From positions 1-23,253 of the forward strand of contig WFMN01000065.1 in NCBI GenBank assembly GCA_015489095.1: a stretch of DNA of 23,253 bases, in the 5' to 3' direction. The notes beneath the pieces were generated by a model. The model made no database searches. It saw nothing but the letters and a program-made list of their open reading frames with translations, and was not told the DNA's origin. The translations under genes and the position numbers were made by a program. Each line of letters opens with the position of its first letter. Position 1 is the first letter of the stretch. Source of the DNA: Mariprofundaceae bacterium. GTDB taxonomy: Bacteria > Pseudomonadota > Zetaproteobacteria > Mariprofundales > J009. This document shows positions 23,102-23,253 of this stretch, in pieces.

Positions 23102-23253
23102 ATGGGAATACTCAACGAAGAGCTGGAACAGTCGCTCAACGCCATCTTTCGCGATGCCCATCTGCGTCGCAACGAATATGTCACCGTCGAACACCTGCTG
23201 CTGGGGCTGATCGACAACCCCTCCGCCCGCGAGGTGCTGCTCGCCTGCGGCGC
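23102..23253 (+). CDS. clpA: ClpA unfoldase of ClpAP, N-terminal fragment
   Basis: Only the first 50 codons are in the window. They read as the ClpA N-domain, with MGILNEELEQSLNAIFRDA followed by EYVTVEHLLLGLIDNPSARE, which matches the double-Clp-N repeat where ClpS docks. ClpA is the AAA+ unfoldase feeding ClpP. GAGGG lies 4 bases before the ATG. The adjacency to clpS confirms the call. The gene is cut by the window edge, not broken. Confidence 0.93.
   Translation, partial: MGILNEELEQSLNAIFRDAHLRRNEYVTVEHLLLGLIDNPSAREVLLACG

Overview
The window is a gene-dense, GC-rich stretch of a Gram-negative proteobacterial chromosome. The Gram-negative assignment rests on a LolA lipoprotein chaperone, a FadL/OMPP1-type outer-membrane protein, an FtsK-lolA pair, an RhlB-like helicase and a ClpS-ClpA pair. 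RNase J is present, which is unusual for classical gammaproteobacteria. A CbbY-type phosphatase hints at a Calvin-cycle autotroph. I cannot name the genus; a deep-branching or chemolithoautotrophic proteobacterium is my best guess. There is no phage, plasmid, transposase or CRISPR locus here.

Layout. Positions 1-290 hold no convincing gene, but contain a UACG-capped hairpin and a terminator-like hairpin with a T-rich tail. Positions 292-4417 read leftwards: a GAF/HD-GYP phosphodiesterase, an RhlB-like helicase, an AmgK-like sugar kinase, then tRNA-Leu(CAA) and tRNA-Thr(TGT). Positions 4580-11680 read rightwards: carA, rsmB, mnmA, then a MoxR ATPase / DUF58 / DUF4381 / VWA membrane module. Positions 11755-18035 continue rightwards: pyrE, rnj (RNase J), ftsK, lolA and a FadL-like porin. 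Positions 18225-22454 read leftwards: cbbY, a TatD-family nuclease, ugd and ribD. At 22528 clpS starts rightwards, and clpA follows and runs off the right edge.

The genes are mostly housekeeping: pyrimidine synthesis (carA, pyrE), RNA modification and decay (rsmB, mnmA, rhlB, rnj), cell division and envelope (ftsK, lolA, FadL-like, ugd), riboflavin synthesis (ribD) and proteolysis (clpS, clpA). Several junctions overlap or lie a few bases apart, which suggests translational coupling.

The most interesting content is between the genes. A 57-bp element (module A) that can fold into three consecutive hairpins occurs five times, at rsmB/mnmA (one copy), fadL/ribD (two, 88-bp period) and clpS/clpA (two, 72-bp period). 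It is usually followed by a second segment (module B, about 40 bp when complete) ending in GTC(G)TCAT. A 41-bp copy of module B with only two mismatches also ends a separate hairpin mosaic between ribD and ugd. The terminus of module B, read outward from the genes as ATGACG(A/G)C, overlaps the stop codon of four genes (rsmB, ugd, ribD, clpS). At rsmB/mnmA an 18-bp direct repeat brackets the element, and the insertion has split what looks like an ancestral ATGA gene overlap, leaving a 44-codon ORF that overlaps both neighbours by ATGA. This looks like an uncharacterised REP/BIME-like repeat family with a strong positional bias for stop codons.
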